Shown piece by piece: positions 33,387 to 43,781 of a stretch of 64,000 nt of DNA (the stretch's first letter is position 1; every line of letters starts with the position of its first letter). This stretch comes from Caldilineaceae bacterium (GTDB lineage Bacteria > Chloroflexota > Anaerolineae > Caldilineales > Caldilineaceae): positions 76,798 to 140,797 of the forward strand of contig JALHQH010000023.1 of NCBI GenBank assembly GCA_022842065.1, read 5' to 3'. The notes beneath the pieces were generated by a model. The model did no database searches, was not told the DNA's origin, and worked only from the letters and a program-made list of their open reading frames with translations. The position numbers and the translations under genes were made by a program.

Positions 33387-34505
33387 TTAGGCCGTCTTGA
33401 TGAGCGTAATCGGTGCTGATTCGACTACCCCTGTGAAAACCGTGCGGCCTTGCAAAGTCGCAGCCACCACATTTTGATAAGTCACCCAGACCCTATATCC
33501 CCCCAGCAACTGGAGACTTTCATAGCGCCACAGCCGATAGGTTTCGGTGATCTGTGCGCCAGGTGGCAACTGGGTAAAATCCGCCGCGGCGGGTGGCCCG
33601 CTGCGGATCTGGAAGCGCGTCTGATTCTGATAACCGGGCGGCCCCTGCACGTTGACAAAGATCTCGCCATAACCCGGCGGGGCCTGGCGATGATTGAGTT
33701 GTAACCGCTTGTTGACTGCAATGGGGCTTGCGCTGCTATTGATCAGGGTCACCGTCAATGTCGTTTCTGCGCCTATCTTGCTTTGGGCTGGCGTCACCGC
33801 AATCTCCAGCCGGAGTGGATGGGTTGTCACCTGGGGTAAGGCGGGCGGTGTGCCGATGACACCAGCGGACGGCGTTTTGGCTGGTGTTGACGGCAAGGTA
33901 GGTGGTGCGCCACCAGTCGTAGCTAATGTCGTTGCTGCGCTACTCGGCACATCGACGGTGGCTTGTTTCGTCCCAATCCTCATCTCGGCGAGCAGCGCGC
34001 GCTGCAAATCCGCCGCATATTCCATTTCCGCCATCTCTTCGGCCCAATCAGCGGTCAGCGACGAGTCAACGCCATTGGCAAAGGCCTGGGCCGCGACCCC
34101 AATCAGTTCCCGTTCCTTGGCGGCCAGGCCAATGTCTAACCACTGGCCGGCCGAAAGGGTGCGCTGCGCTAGCCTTTCAATATCCATATCCGCATCGGCC
34201 ACTGGCTGCAAACGCCAGTGGGGGAGGGCTGCAAATTTGGCGTGCAGTTGGTCCAATTTTGTTTGCCCCAATGGACTTAGCCGCGCGCGCTGTTGGTTGG
34301 ACGCCGCCAGCGCCTGTTTGGCCTGGTCAAAATGCCCACAGGCCCACAACACCTGCGCCAGTTGATACCAGGCGACGGGATCGGCGGGGTCCGCGGCCAC
34401 GGCAGCTTGGTAGCGCGCCAACGCCTGTGCCACGTAACCCTGGTCAAACCAGAGATCGTTGGCCGCTTCAAACAATTTCTGCGCTGGTGTTAATTTGAAT
34501 GTCAT
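33387..34505 (-). CDS. TPR protein with Ig-like C-terminal domain, last gene of the eCIS block
   Basis: A 372-residue protein. The N-terminal 100 residues form two to three TPR units (L-F-E-A-A-N-D-L-W-F-D-Q-G-Y, A-W-Y-Q-L-A-Q-V-L-W-A-C-G-H-F-D-Q-A-K). A Pro/Thr-rich linker (about 200-235) leads to a strand-rich domain of Ig type (LRLEIAVTPAQSKIGAETTL through RVWVTYQNVV). It has no signal peptide. The ATG at 34505 starts the TPR; the upstream frame runs through an inverted repeat and is rejected. It is the terminal gene in the same orientation as the eCIS, so it is likely an accessory protein, but a separate role is possible. Confidence 0.6.
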   Translation of the reverse strand: MTFKLTPAQKLFEAANDLWFDQGYVAQALARYQAAVAADPADPVAWYQLAQVLWACGHFDQAKQALAASNQQRARLSPLGQTKLDQLHAKFAALPHWRLQPVADADMDIERLAQRTLSAGQWLDIGLAAKERELIGVAAQAFANGVDSSLTADWAEEMAEMEYAADLQRALLAEMRIGTKQATVDVPSSAATTLATTGGAPPTLPSTPAKTPSAGVIGTPPALPQVTTHPLRLEIAVTPAQSKIGAETTLTVTLINSSASPIAVNKRLQLNHRQAPPGYGEIFVNVQGPPGYQNQTRFQIRSGPPAAADFTQLPPGAQITETYRLWRYESLQLLGGYRVWVTYQNVVAATLQGRTVFTGVVESAPITLIKTA

Positions 34506-34527
34506 CTTTTGCCTGCCTTGATCGAGC

Positions 34528-34581
34528 GGACCCTGAGCTTGTCGAAGGGGAAGCGGCGCCGGCTTCGACAAGCTCAGCCTC
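34528..34581. repeat. CTGAGCTTGTCGAAG inverted repeat
   Basis: CTGAGCTTGTCGAAG (34532-34546) faces CTTCGACAAGCTCAG (34563-34577) in the gap between the DUF4157 and TPR genes. This sequence pair is a common interspersed palindromic repeat in many bacteria. Confidence 0.7.
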
Positions 34582-34651
34582 CGTTTGCCGAACTATTTTG
34601 TTAATCCCCGTTATCGTGCCCCGACGACGGGACGTTGCGTACCCCTGATAC

Positions 34652-37600
34652 CTACCGAATATACGTATTGATCACCGGTTCGACAACCCCTGCTACCCCT
34701 TGGTTGATCAACGCCTTGGTCTCTTGGAAGAGCGTGTTAATCTCATCCGAGAGCGCGACATCGGGACGTAATAGGCCGGTGGCGTCGCCCCGGCAACGCG
34801 CGGCCGCTCGGCGTAAGGCCGTGGCGATTGCGGCGGGGCTGCGCGGCGGAGTGCCAACCGTGGGCAACGAATGTTCGATCACTGCGGCCACCCGTTCGAG
34901 CTGGCTGCGCGCTTCATCTGCCGGCAGGATTCGGCTGGGGAAGCCACGCCGTGATCGGCGCCCACGGGGATCACGCGCCGGCAACAATGCGCCGGCCACC
35001 GCTTCCAGCGCAGCGCTCTGCTGGCTGACCATCGCCTCGTCGGTGCGGAAGACCGGTTCGAGTTGACGTATGGCCTCTAGGTTGCCGGTGACGGTAAAAT
35101 AATTATAGGCACGTTTGGCCGCTTTTAGCCAATTTCCGGCATCTGCCAGGCGGCGTGCATCCTCGCGCATGGCCGCCGCAAACTCGCCCAGGTTGGAGGC
35201 GGGAATCTGGGCTGGCTGGTCAAGATAGGCCAGATTATACCCCGCGTTGCGACTCTCGGTGGCAAACAGTTCATCGCCAGCGGCGGTCATGGCATGAACA
35301 TTGAGCACTTTGGTGATGTCAATAAAACGACCATCAACAAAGGCGCGCCAGAAGGAGTTGATCGCACGCACATGGGTCAACTTGCTGCCGAAACGGCGCA
35401 GAACCACCGGGTTGCGCCCCGCCGCCAGAATATCGGCGGCAAACCACGCCTCGCTGTTGGTTGGCTCGGTGCGCGGCCGATAGAAGAGGATCATACGCAA
35501 GAACTCAAAATCTGGCTGCGTTTGGCTACGCTGGACAAAGTCAATAATGGTCAGGGCCAGACTTTCACCACCGGCGGCCGCGCTATCCGCCACGATATCG
35601 ATCTCTTCGACGAAATCGATATCGCCAGGGAAGGGATTGACCCGACCCTGGACGCCAGTGCCGGCGGTGGCCAACCGCGTGGTGACGCCGGGGCGATCAT
35701 TGGCGCTGATCCGTGCGCCAATCGAGAAGACCGCGGGCGAGACCGCGGCGATGTGCCAGGCCACCACAATCGAGCCATACAGATATTGCACGATCCCCTG
35801 GCCGTCAACCACCGGGACGCGGTAAATGCCCTGGACCGGGTCAACAATTTGCACATTGGGATTGTCGGCCAACATCACTTCGACCAACACCGCGGTGCGC
35901 CGCCGTTCAATTTCGGCGATCTGGCGGTCGATCTCACGCCGTTCATCATCGGGGGCACCCTCACGGCGGCGGATCAGTTCGCTCAATTCACGGCTGGCAG
36001 CCTGCAACTCACGCCGCGCCTCGTCCACTGAATAGGTGAGGTTGGCCGGCAGCAGCCCCTGTTGTGCTTCGGCAACCCGCGCTTGGGCGGCATCGTAACG
36101 GTCGCGATAGCGCGCCTGGTTGGCGGCACTGAGCAGGAGATAGTGATCACGCAGCCGCCGGCCAATCTCCGCCATCTGCTGCCGGCTCACGATCACGCCT
36201 GAACCACGGGCATGTTCAATCTCCCACAGATAGGCTTCCACCTCCATCCGCGCCATAAAATCAGGCTCGCGCATCGTGCCGACGGGGTGGGCCTGCTGTT
36301 GTTGCAGCACATGGACATACTCGTGCATGATCGTGCTGTAGAGCCACGGCACATTGACAAACGCCGGATCGTAGATCTCCACATCCGAAGCGCCGGTCGG
36401 GACCTGACGGCCATCAACCACCGTATAGTCGGGGAAGAAGGTCGCCCCTTCGCCCTGGCCGGTTTGGCGCACATAGGTGAAGCCACACAGGGTGCCATTG
36501 ATCAAACCGCCCGCCTGTAGCTCGCTGACAATCACATGCAGCGCATCTTGGAAGCGGCCACTTTGGATATGGCGGTCGGCCAGAAAGACCGTACGCGCCT
36601 TGAGCGAAGGGGTCGTTGCCGATTGCGCGTTGTTGAGAATCGCTAGTGCTGTGGGCCACAGCGTCGCGCCAATCGCCCTCTCCAACCCGGCCAGCAGGGT
36701 CGCGTCAGCCAGCAGCGCGCTGCGTTCGGCATCACTCGCCTCCGCCAGCGCCAGCAAGATCAGATCGGGATCGCCGCCGGTGGTGGTGAGCAGGTCGCGC
36801 AGGCGGGCATCCAGTCCTTGTTGTGCTGGCGGTAAGGTTTGGACCTCCTGCTGCGCCGGTGCGCTCAGCCCAGCCAGCAACCCATCAACGTCAATCCGCT
36901 CGGCAAAGGGTTCGACGCGCAAAGGCTGCAATTGACCGTTGTTATAATCAAGCGAGAAGAGGCTGCCCATGCGCACCGCCTGGCCCCACTGCCAGTGGAA
37001 GAGCTGCCAGCGCTTTTCCCAGACTTTGTCACCCAGCAGCCGCGCCTCGGCCAGGGCGTTCAGGTCAAAGAGCAAGGCAAACCCGGCATCCACCTGGTTG
37101 CGCAGGCTAAAGCTAAGTTCGCCGCTGTCATAGATCACGCGGATGGACGGGCCAATCGCCAGCAGGAGCGGCGCTTGCCCAATCGCTTCCAGCCCACCGG
37201 CCAGGGCAATGATTTCCAGATCGTTGGCGCCCCACAGATTGACACTGCCGGTGAGTCCTCCATAGAGACGGGCGCGTGGACCGGCGGCCACGGGCAGATA
37301 AAATTGCGCCGTCCCCGTATAGCGCGCCGCCGCGGTATCATAAACCAGCCGGATATTGCGCAACACCCCCGGCCCGTAACGCAGGAAGAGATCCAACCGG
37401 AAGCCGAGATTGCCATAAATGCCCGCGGTGGCAAAAAAGAAGGGGGGCGGCAATTCGATGATCGTCTCGGCAAAGGGGGTGCGCGTGGTCGGCATTTCGT
37501 ATAAGGTAAAACTCTCTTCGTGCGCGTCGATCAGCGGCACGGGCGGCAACACAATTTCGCGCGCCGTACTGGCGACGCTAGCCGGCGGATTCGCCGCGCC

Positions 37601-39646
37601 GGGGGCCGGCGCGCTGCCACTCGCTGTCGTTGGCGGTTGGGCCGGGGTTGTCGCTGGTGGCGCGGCTGCTGGTCCGGCCAGTGTGCCGGCCGAGGGCACG
37701 CCCGCCGGCAACGGCAGGGTTGGGTCCCACTGCGTGCCGACCCAGTGCTGACCGGCGGTGCCAACCGTGGCATTTAGGAGTGATGGCTCAATATCACTGG
37801 CCGTGCGCCCACTCAAACCGCCCCAGGCAAAACCCAGGTCGAAGAGATCCTGGTTGCTGTTCGTCACCTCGGTGATCAGGGTGGCGGCGCGGTCATCGAT
37901 ATCACTTTCCTGAACATAGAGACCCAGGTGAAAGCCATAGTGCTCCTGATAGATCCGCAACTGGCGCACGACTTCTTGTTTGATCTGATAACTGGCCTTC
38001 TTCTGCCGCCCGCGCGCATAGCGGTCATAGTCGATCAGGCTGCCCGCATTAAACATCACCGTATCGCCCTCGGCCACTCGGCCCGCTAGACAGGCTCGCT
38101 GTAGATCGCCGGCCAGATGGAAGAATTTGACCTCACGCGGGCCGGCATAGACATGGCCATCAACAATCTGGCGCATCGCGCCCAGGCGGTTGATCTCGGC
38201 ATGTTGAAAGGTGCCGACCCCATAGACGAGGACACCGCGCCGGTTGAGTTCGCGCACTACCGCACGCAGAATCTGTGGCGTCGCATCGCGCGATTTGATG
38301 TCAAGCAGGACGCTAAAGGTCTCTTTGTGAAAGATCTCTTTGTAGAGGTTGACTACGTCACGAAAGCTAAGTTGATTGCGGAAGGTTAAATGGGTGGCCT
38401 GATCCCTGGGATTATCAAAGCGCGGGTGCAAGGTCGGATCTTCATATTCGCGGGCACGGGTTTCCCAATTGGGATCCTGGGCCAGGGTCAACGCGCGGCA
38501 AAAGAGATCCATCCATGCGCCCGGCAGTACCCCACCCAAATCACTCTTGCGATTTGTGCGCACGTCACTGTATTGGCGATAGCCGGTCGCATTTTCGAGC
38601 GCCGTCTGGGTCGCGGTGCCGTGTGCGATCACCATCTCGCGCACCAGTTGGCTGGCCAAGCGGTCGCGTTCCTCATCCGTCTGGGCGCGCTTGTAAGCTT
38701 CGACCACCGTTGTGGGCAAAAAGGCATCCCACTCCAGCGCTTGCATACGCCTGATGCGATCTGCCCGTCCCCCTTCGCGGCGCTGATCCATGCCTTGGGT
38801 CTTGATCAGCCCATAGGCCGCCATCACCGGGTTGTTCTCCAACATGGGGATAATCACATCCGACCCTTCGCGGCTGCGCAAGGCGTTGCTCACATCGCGG
38901 TGGACATCGGGCATTAACGCCTGCAAAATGCGGTTCCACTTGGGGTCAGCCAGCAATTCACGCGCCGCGCCCATAAAGGCCCCGTGGGCATAAAATTGGT
39001 TGCGCGTCTCCGGGATCGGGTCACTCACCTGGCGCTGGATCGGCGCGCTGCTTGGGCCACTCGCGGCGGTTGGTCCCGCCTGTGGTCCAGCCGCCGCCTC
39101 CTGTTGCACGACGTGGGTCAACTCATGGGCGAGGAGCTGTTGTCCTGCCGGTTGGCCCGGCTGATAGTGGCCCGCGCCAAAATAAATGTGCTGGCCGTGG
39201 GTAAAGGCCTGGGCCTGCAACGCGGCCGCCGCCTGCGCGGCAGCCGCCCCGGCATGAACGCGCACCGCATCCAAGTTGTGCCCAAAACGCGGGGCGAGGC
39301 GCGCCCGGTCCGCACTTGCTAGTGGTTCGCCTGGTGCGCTGGGGATCAAAGCGGCCGGCACCGCGAAACCCCCGGCCTGACTGTCAACAGGTGTAATCGG
39401 ACCGGCATTGTCCTGTCCCATCACCTGCGCCGCCACGCGATCCGCTTCCGCTTCATGGCGATCCCCTGGCGCTGTCACGGTGAGTTTGGGTTGAACCTGC
39501 GTCGCCTCCCCCGCGTTCCCCAGAAAAAGCGGCAGCCCACCAACGCCGTTGGCAGTACGTGTTTGGCTGCCGGCGGATTCACCTTGCGGCGGTGCCCCCT
39601 GGTTGACTTTTTTCGCTTTTGGTTTGGCAACAACGGTATTTTCCAT
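34652..39646 (-). CDS. DUF4157 megaprotein with two zinc-protease motifs, likely eCIS cargo
   Basis: A 1664-residue protein without signal peptide. Residues about 60-185 are a DUF4157 domain (D-R-H-E-A-E-A-D-R-V-A at 62-72, then L-A-H-E-L-T-H-V-V-Q-Q with HELTH at 174-178). DUF4157 proteins recur in eCIS loci, often as the N-terminal leader of loaded toxins. A central region (about 200-600) has alpha/beta features (TFSVLLDIKSRDATPQILRA). A Pro/Ala linker follows (about 640-690), then a strand-rich part. A second metalloprotease motif, I-M-H-E-Y-V-H-V-L-Q at 1108-1112, is followed by an E-V-E-A-Y-L-W-E-I-E helix fitting a third ligand. The C-terminal third includes a coiled coil. It is coded just after the AAA+ ATPase. 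The ATG at 39646 is preferred over the TTG at 39652. Confidence 0.75.
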   Translation of the reverse strand: MENTVVAKPKAKKVNQGAPPQGESAGSQTRTANGVGGLPLFLGNAGEATQVQPKLTVTAPGDRHEAEADRVAAQVMGQDNAGPITPVDSQAGGFAVPAALIPSAPGEPLASADRARLAPRFGHNLDAVRVHAGAAAAQAAAALQAQAFTHGQHIYFGAGHYQPGQPAGQQLLAHELTHVVQQEAAAGPQAGPTAASGPSSAPIQRQVSDPIPETRNQFYAHGAFMGAARELLADPKWNRILQALMPDVHRDVSNALRSREGSDVIIPMLENNPVMAAYGLIKTQGMDQRREGGRADRIRRMQALEWDAFLPTTVVEAYKRAQTDEERDRLASQLVREMVIAHGTATQTALENATGYRQYSDVRTNRKSDLGGVLPGAWMDLFCRALTLAQDPNWETRAREYEDPTLHPRFDNPRDQATHLTFRNQLSFRDVVNLYKEIFHKETFSVLLDIKSRDATPQILRAVVRELNRRGVLVYGVGTFQHAEINRLGAMRQIVDGHVYAGPREVKFFHLAGDLQRACLAGRVAEGDTVMFNAGSLIDYDRYARGRQKKASYQIKQEVVRQLRIYQEHYGFHLGLYVQESDIDDRAATLITEVTNSNQDLFDLGFAWGGLSGRTASDIEPSLLNATVGTAGQHWVGTQWDPTLPLPAGVPSAGTLAGPAAAPPATTPAQPPTTASGSAPAPGAANPPASVASTAREIVLPPVPLIDAHEESFTLYEMPTTRTPFAETIIELPPPFFFATAGIYGNLGFRLDLFLRYGPGVLRNIRLVYDTAAARYTGTAQFYLPVAAGPRARLYGGLTGSVNLWGANDLEIIALAGGLEAIGQAPLLLAIGPSIRVIYDSGELSFSLRNQVDAGFALLFDLNALAEARLLGDKVWEKRWQLFHWQWGQAVRMGSLFSLDYNNGQLQPLRVEPFAERIDVDGLLAGLSAPAQQEVQTLPPAQQGLDARLRDLLTTTGGDPDLILLALAEASDAERSALLADATLLAGLERAIGATLWPTALAILNNAQSATTPSLKARTVFLADRHIQSGRFQDALHVIVSELQAGGLINGTLCGFTYVRQTGQGEGATFFPDYTVVDGRQVPTGASDVEIYDPAFVNVPWLYSTIMHEYVHVLQQQQAHPVGTMREPDFMARMEVEAYLWEIEHARGSGVIVSRQQMAEIGRRLRDHYLLLSAANQARYRDRYDAAQARVAEAQQGLLPANLTYSVDEARRELQAASRELSELIRRREGAPDDERREIDRQIAEIERRRTAVLVEVMLADNPNVQIVDPVQGIYRVPVVDGQGIVQYLYGSIVVAWHIAAVSPAVFSIGARISANDRPGVTTRLATAGTGVQGRVNPFPGDIDFVEEIDIVADSAAAGGESLALTIIDFVQRSQTQPDFEFLRMILFYRPRTEPTNSEAWFAADILAAGRNPVVLRRFGSKLTHVRAINSFWRAFVDGRFIDITKVLNVHAMTAAGDELFATESRNAGYNLAYLDQPAQIPASNLGEFAAAMREDARRLADAGNWLKAAKRAYNYFTVTGNLEAIRQLEPVFRTDEAMVSQQSAALEAVAGALLPARDPRGRRSRRGFPSRILPADEARSQLERVAAVIEHSLPTVGTPPRSPAAIATALRRAAARCRGDATGLLRPDVALSDEINTLFQETKALINQGVAGVVEPVINTYIR

Positions 39647-39774
39647 GCGCAAACATCCCTATCGCAGCGTGTGTTCGTCATCGGGGCACGATATATCATC
39701 CCCCGACGACGAGCATACCCATCGTCCATCATTCGCTAGCCAGGGCAACCAGGGCATTTCCCTCCCACGGCTCC

Positions 39775-41778
39775 TCATGCTTTCAACTCCGTCGGCAACT
39801 GTTTGCCCTGCTTGCGATACTCGCTGGCTAACCCTTCCACCAAGTCCGCATAGACCAGAGGTCGCCTGGCGGATTGGGCCAACACCGCCGCGGCCAAAAC
39901 GACGTTGCGGATATCACCCCCCGCCAGATCCGCACTGGCGGCCAGGCGATTCAACTCCTGCGCGCGCAGCCCAGGTTGCTCGCCCAGATGCGAAAGCCAA
40001 AGCGCGCGCCGTTCCTTGGGACCGGGCAACGGGAACTCGATGATCAGATCGAGCCGCCGCGCAAAGGCGCTGTCAAAACGGCTGCGGCTGTTGCTGGTGA
40101 GCAGGGTAATGCCATCATAGGCTTCAATGCGCTGGAGTAGGTAGTTAGTCTGGGCGTTGGCAAAGCGGTCGTTGGCCTGCTGTACCTCTGTGCGTTTACC
40201 AAAGAGCGAGTCCGCCTCATCAAAGAGCAGCACCACTTCGGCAGCTTCGGCGCGCGCCAGCAACTGGGCCAGATTCTTCTCCGTCTCACCGATATACTTG
40301 CTGGTGACGGCGGCCAGATCAACGCGATAGAGCGGCAGCCCCAATTGTGTTGCCAACCAGCCCGCGGCGAGTGTTTTGCCGGTGCCCGATGGGCCGACCA
40401 GCAACGCCCGCACCCCCGGCCGATAGCGCGCCTGGGCCGAAGCACCCAACCCCGTCACTAACCCATCGCGCGCCCGACAGCGCATGAGCAATAGTTCCAA
40501 TTCACGGCGTAGCGTGCTGGTGACGACCAGCGCCGCATCGGCAACCGGATCGGGCAAGGGCTGCGCCAGCGCATCCAAACCGCCCCCTTCGCCAGACCAG
40601 GCCGCGGCCAAAATATCCTGGGTGGTTAACGCAGCCCGCCCGGCCAGTAGCCGCTGGTGATGAGCCAGCCGACCCAACTGAGCGATCCGCCCGCTGCCAT
40701 GGCGATGATCGCGCGCCAACTGCGCGGCCAGCGTGTCATCCTGTAAGGCCTGTTGCCAAAGCTGTTGCCGCTCCGCTCGCGGCGGCGCGCCGAGCGTCCA
40801 ATGCAGCGTGGTTTCGCCCACCAACTCGACACTGCCATCGGGGCCGCAGAGAACCAAAATTGGGCCTTGGTAATCAGGCAATGGGGGCAGCACCCGCTGT
40901 TCGCCTGGGGCCAAGTTCAAACAAAAAACGGGCAACAGGCGGCGCAGGAGCAGCCAGGGCGTCAGGCCGGTTAATTCGCTTGTCGCAATGAAGAGCGGCC
41001 GCTGCCCTAAGGCTTGGGCAATCGCGGCTGCCACCGCCTTCCCTTCCGCTACCGCCGCCGTCCGCACCACCAGCGCACGCCCGGTCTCGGGACGTAAGGC
41101 ATTGCCCTGGCGCTGGGCTTCGGTCAACAGCGAGGGCGGCAAAGGAATCGCCGGGGCGCTGCCCAAACCAATCGTTGTCCCCGGCCAGGCGCCATCGATG
41201 CCCTTGAGCGCCAGCCCCAAATGCAAGGGCAGTCGTATGCTGCGTTCGGGCAAGGGCGCGCCGTCACCCAGCACGAGCAACAACTCACAGCGCACCGCCA
41301 CCCCGGTCAGCAACAGGTCGATCAGCACTTGCTGACTGCCCAGCGCGTCGGCGAAGACCGCATCTACCAGCCCCAACGTCGGTCGCGAGCCACCCAGGGG
41401 TGCCTGTAAATAGGCCAACGCTCGCCCCACCATCAGCTCATCCTCGACCGCGGCGGCCAGTGCAATCACCAGCAACTCAAAGACCGTCAGCCGCAAGGTC
41501 TGGGCCAACTGCAAAAGTGGCAGATCGCCGGCTGCCGGCTCGCTCAGATAGGCGAGCAGCGTTGTTGACCAGCCGCGCTGCAGGGGATCCACGCGTTGCA
41601 GGTGTGCCGCCAGATAGCGCTGTTCAGGCTGATCGGGCGCATTGGCGAGGGCATCGCCAATGCGCGCGCTAAGAGCCGCCAGGGCATAACTGCGCAGCGT
41701 GGGCTGTGGCGCAAGGGTAGGGGTTGCCTCAGCTCTGGGGTGAAGGCCGTTATGGTGCGGCACGGCTTGGTTGTTCAT
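39775..41778 (-). CDS. AAA+ ATPase of the eCIS (Pvc15/Afp15-like)
   Basis: A 667-residue ATPase. Residues 1-440 are a helical, weakly conserved N-terminal region with the remnant of a first ATPase-like domain; the C-terminal module is active: Walker A G-P-S-G-T-G-K-T (462-469), Walker [10 protein letters not shown] (515-523), sensor 1 L-L-T-S-N and arginine fingers in F-A-R-R-L-D. This two-part shape matches Pvc15/Afp15, an AAA+ protein of eCIS needed for assembly or cargo loading. The ATG 41778 follows AGGAG by six bases, and its gene sits between tape-measure-like and cargo genes, as usual. Confidence 0.85.
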   Translation of the reverse strand: MNNQAVPHHNGLHPRAEATPTLAPQPTLRSYALAALSARIGDALANAPDQPEQRYLAAHLQRVDPLQRGWSTTLLAYLSEPAAGDLPLLQLAQTLRLTVFELLVIALAAAVEDELMVGRALAYLQAPLGGSRPTLGLVDAVFADALGSQQVLIDLLLTGVAVRCELLLVLGDGAPLPERSIRLPLHLGLALKGIDGAWPGTTIGLGSAPAIPLPPSLLTEAQRQGNALRPETGRALVVRTAAVAEGKAVAAAIAQALGQRPLFIATSELTGLTPWLLLRRLLPVFCLNLAPGEQRVLPPLPDYQGPILVLCGPDGSVELVGETTLHWTLGAPPRAERQQLWQQALQDDTLAAQLARDHRHGSGRIAQLGRLAHHQRLLAGRAALTTQDILAAAWSGEGGGLDALAQPLPDPVADAALVVTSTLRRELELLLMRCRARDGLVTGLGASAQARYRPGVRALLVGPSGTGKTLAAGWLATQLGLPLYRVDLAAVTSKYIGETEKNLAQLLARAEAAEVVLLFDEADSLFGKRTEVQQANDRFANAQTNYLLQRIEAYDGITLLTSNSRSRFDSAFARRLDLIIEFPLPGPKERRALWLSHLGEQPGLRAQELNRLAASADLAGGDIRNVVLAAAVLAQSARRPLVYADLVEGLASEYRKQGKQLPTELKA

Positions 41779-41999
41779 CGATGCTCCTGAAAGGCACGGC
41801 AAGCCACCCAGCGGGTTCCCGAATGCCTGCCTGAGATGCAAAACCCGTTAATGGAGGGTTAAGAATTAAATCTGGTAAACATATTCGTAGCGGCACGGCA
41901 TGCCGTGCCGCTACGAATACCGAACTATTTTATTAAGGCTCATAAACGGGTTAACACGTTCAACCCGTTTTAACGGGTTTTGCATCTCAGCAGGTGAAT
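41779..41999. repeat. Repeat-filled gap with a 38-bp perfect palindrome
   Basis: No gene. 41882-41919 is a perfect palindrome centred on GGCATGCC (arms TATTCGTAGCGGCACGGCA). Further left and right are copies of the CCCGTTTTAACGGG element (41960-41980) followed by TTTGCATCTCAGCAGGTG, adjoining the stop codon of the next gene. It separates the tape-like gene from the ATPase gene, an unusual break in a tight operon. Confidence 0.7.
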
Positions 42000-43781
42000 T
42001 CATTCACCTGCAACGTGCGCCACGTAATGGAAATAGACCACCCGCCCCAACCACGCCACCCAGCCTGGATTAAGATCAAGCCCAGCGCGGCGCACGCGGA
42101 TGTCAACCTGGCGTAACGCAAAGGTGAGATCCAGGTGGGTGGGCGTGGCGGTCACCCAGCCCGGTCGGCAGATTAGTTCGGCCAGGGTCAGACCGGCTTG
42201 GGTGCGACACCATCTTTCGATTGCGTCGATCCAGGCGTCGACGGCCGCTTGGAGGGTCAGTTCCGTTTGGCGCGCGGTAAACAGGTGGGAAATCGGTTGA
42301 TCCAATCCCCAATCCACCCACCGTGGCGGCATGGCAAAAGGCCAAGTGGGGGTTGCATCAATTTCCTCTACACAATCCAATGGTCGCAAGACGGCATCGC
42401 CGGCGGGTATCCCTAACCGTTCTCCCACAACCAGGAGCAGGCGCACGGGCAATTGTACGTCGATCCAGGGCGGCCAGGCCCGTAACCAATCCGCCCAGCC
42501 CAGTTGGTGCAACATCGGCAGCAAAAAGTAAAAACCGGCGTAGGCAGAATATTCGCCGATGGGTAACGGCTGGGCTGCCATGTCGTCCGCGGGCACTTCG
42601 GCCGCGCCTGACGATGGCTCTGCCGCGGCGAAGACCGGTGCCGGGGTCAGCGGTTGCGCAGGGGCCGATACCGTTGACGGTGCTGTTGGTATAACTTGTT
42701 TCGCTGCGACCGCGATGGGGTGCCGGACGGGCTGCGGCGCGCGCTGTTCAATTGCAGTCGTTGCGCCGCTTGTCGATTGGTGCGGCTGCGGTGGCGCGCC
42801 TTGCTCAACGGTTACATGACGGACACCTGGTTCAGTCACCACCGCAACCGCGCCGGACGGGTTTGCGGTGTGCGCTGATGGGTTGGTATGGTTCGGTCGG
42901 GCTTGCTCCGTGACGCGCGCGCTGGGTACCACCTGGCGAATCAACCGCTGCGCCTGACTCGTCAGCGCGGGGTGGTGCAAACGCCCTGGTTGCTTGCTGG
43001 CAAGCGCCATCGCCGCCAGCCAGATGGTACGCATATCTTGTGCGCCCCAGGCTGCGCCCCAGGTCGTCAACAAGGTCTGTAATGGCGACGGTGGCAAAAT
43101 ACATTGCCCAGGCAAAGGTTGTGCCAAAGGGGCAATTGTTCTTCCCTCGTGCCCCATCCTCGCGGACACAGTTGGCGCGATCGCTTGATCTGCCTCAACT
43201 GCGGGCAGGGTAAGACCACAAGCTTGTAATAGCATCGCGCCATCCTGTGGCTGCAAGCTTGCCAGCAGTGGTGCCAATGCCTGGTGACGAGCGAGGGTAT
43301 CAACCATACGTAATGCCGCGCCCGCCCTGGCTGCGCACTGGATGACTTGAAAAAGTAACTGCCGCAAGGCCTGGTCATGCGCCTGCGTCGGCTGCCAACC
43401 GCGCACGGCCAGCGGCCAGAACCATTCAGGCGGGGTAATGCCGCGCGCCAAACGCAAGGCCAGGCTAACATAAGGCTCGACCTCATCCTGAAAGTAGACT
43501 ACCGGCTGGCTAGCCGCGCCGGGGCTTTCGGCATGGACGGCAGTGGTTTGCAGGTGGCGCATGCGTTCTTCAATGGTTAGCGCCAGACTGTTTGGACTCT
43601 GCTGGCGCTGAATCTTGCCCACGGCCAGCCGCCGCACGATCAATAGCCGACCGCCTTCGCCGTCGAGTAGCGAAGCGGTGTGGAGCGCATCTTCCAGCAA
43701 CAGCGCGCCGCGCCGGATCAGTGCATCATCGGGGGCGCGCAGCCGGAGGGTGTGCACGCGGCGCGTGTGTGGGCTGTTCAT
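42000..43781 (-). CDS. eCIS protein, tape-measure-like (Afp14/CIS_TMP type, tentative)
   Basis: A 593-residue protein. The N-terminus (VHTLRLRAPDDALIRRGALL followed by R-R-L-A-V-G-K-I) resembles the start of CIS tape-measure proteins, where R-x-x-L-x-x-x-x-G appears early. Residues about 430-450 read Y-A-G-F-Y-F-L-L-P-M-L-H-Q-L-G, close to the N-A-G-L-x-L-L-x-P-F-L-x-x-L-F of that family. The last 40 residues contain D-I-R-V-R-R-A-G-L-D-L-N-P-G-W. The centre (about 300-400) is Pro/Ala/Thr-rich and probably unstructured. The start overlaps the upstream stop as ATGA. Assignment rests on pattern and position (before the ATPase). Confidence 0.5.
   Translation of the reverse strand: MNSPHTRRVHTLRLRAPDDALIRRGALLLEDALHTASLLDGEGGRLLIVRRLAVGKIQRQQSPNSLALTIEERMRHLQTTAVHAESPGAASQPVVYFQDEVEPYVSLALRLARGITPPEWFWPLAVRGWQPTQAHDQALRQLLFQVIQCAARAGAALRMVDTLARHQALAPLLASLQPQDGAMLLQACGLTLPAVEADQAIAPTVSARMGHEGRTIAPLAQPLPGQCILPPSPLQTLLTTWGAAWGAQDMRTIWLAAMALASKQPGRLHHPALTSQAQRLIRQVVPSARVTEQARPNHTNPSAHTANPSGAVAVVTEPGVRHVTVEQGAPPQPHQSTSGATTAIEQRAPQPVRHPIAVAAKQVIPTAPSTVSAPAQPLTPAPVFAAAEPSSGAAEVPADDMAAQPLPIGEYSAYAGFYFLLPMLHQLGWADWLRAWPPWIDVQLPVRLLLVVGERLGIPAGDAVLRPLDCVEEIDATPTWPFAMPPRWVDWGLDQPISHLFTARQTELTLQAAVDAWIDAIERWCRTQAGLTLAELICRPGWVTATPTHLDLTFALRQVDIRVRRAGLDLNPGWVAWLGRVVYFHYVAHVAGE

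Noticed and set aside
36477..38917. Long plus-strand frames inside the DUF4157 gene
   Set aside because: All are low-complexity, Arg/Pro/Ala-rich frames overlapping a motif-bearing gene in a GC-rich region.
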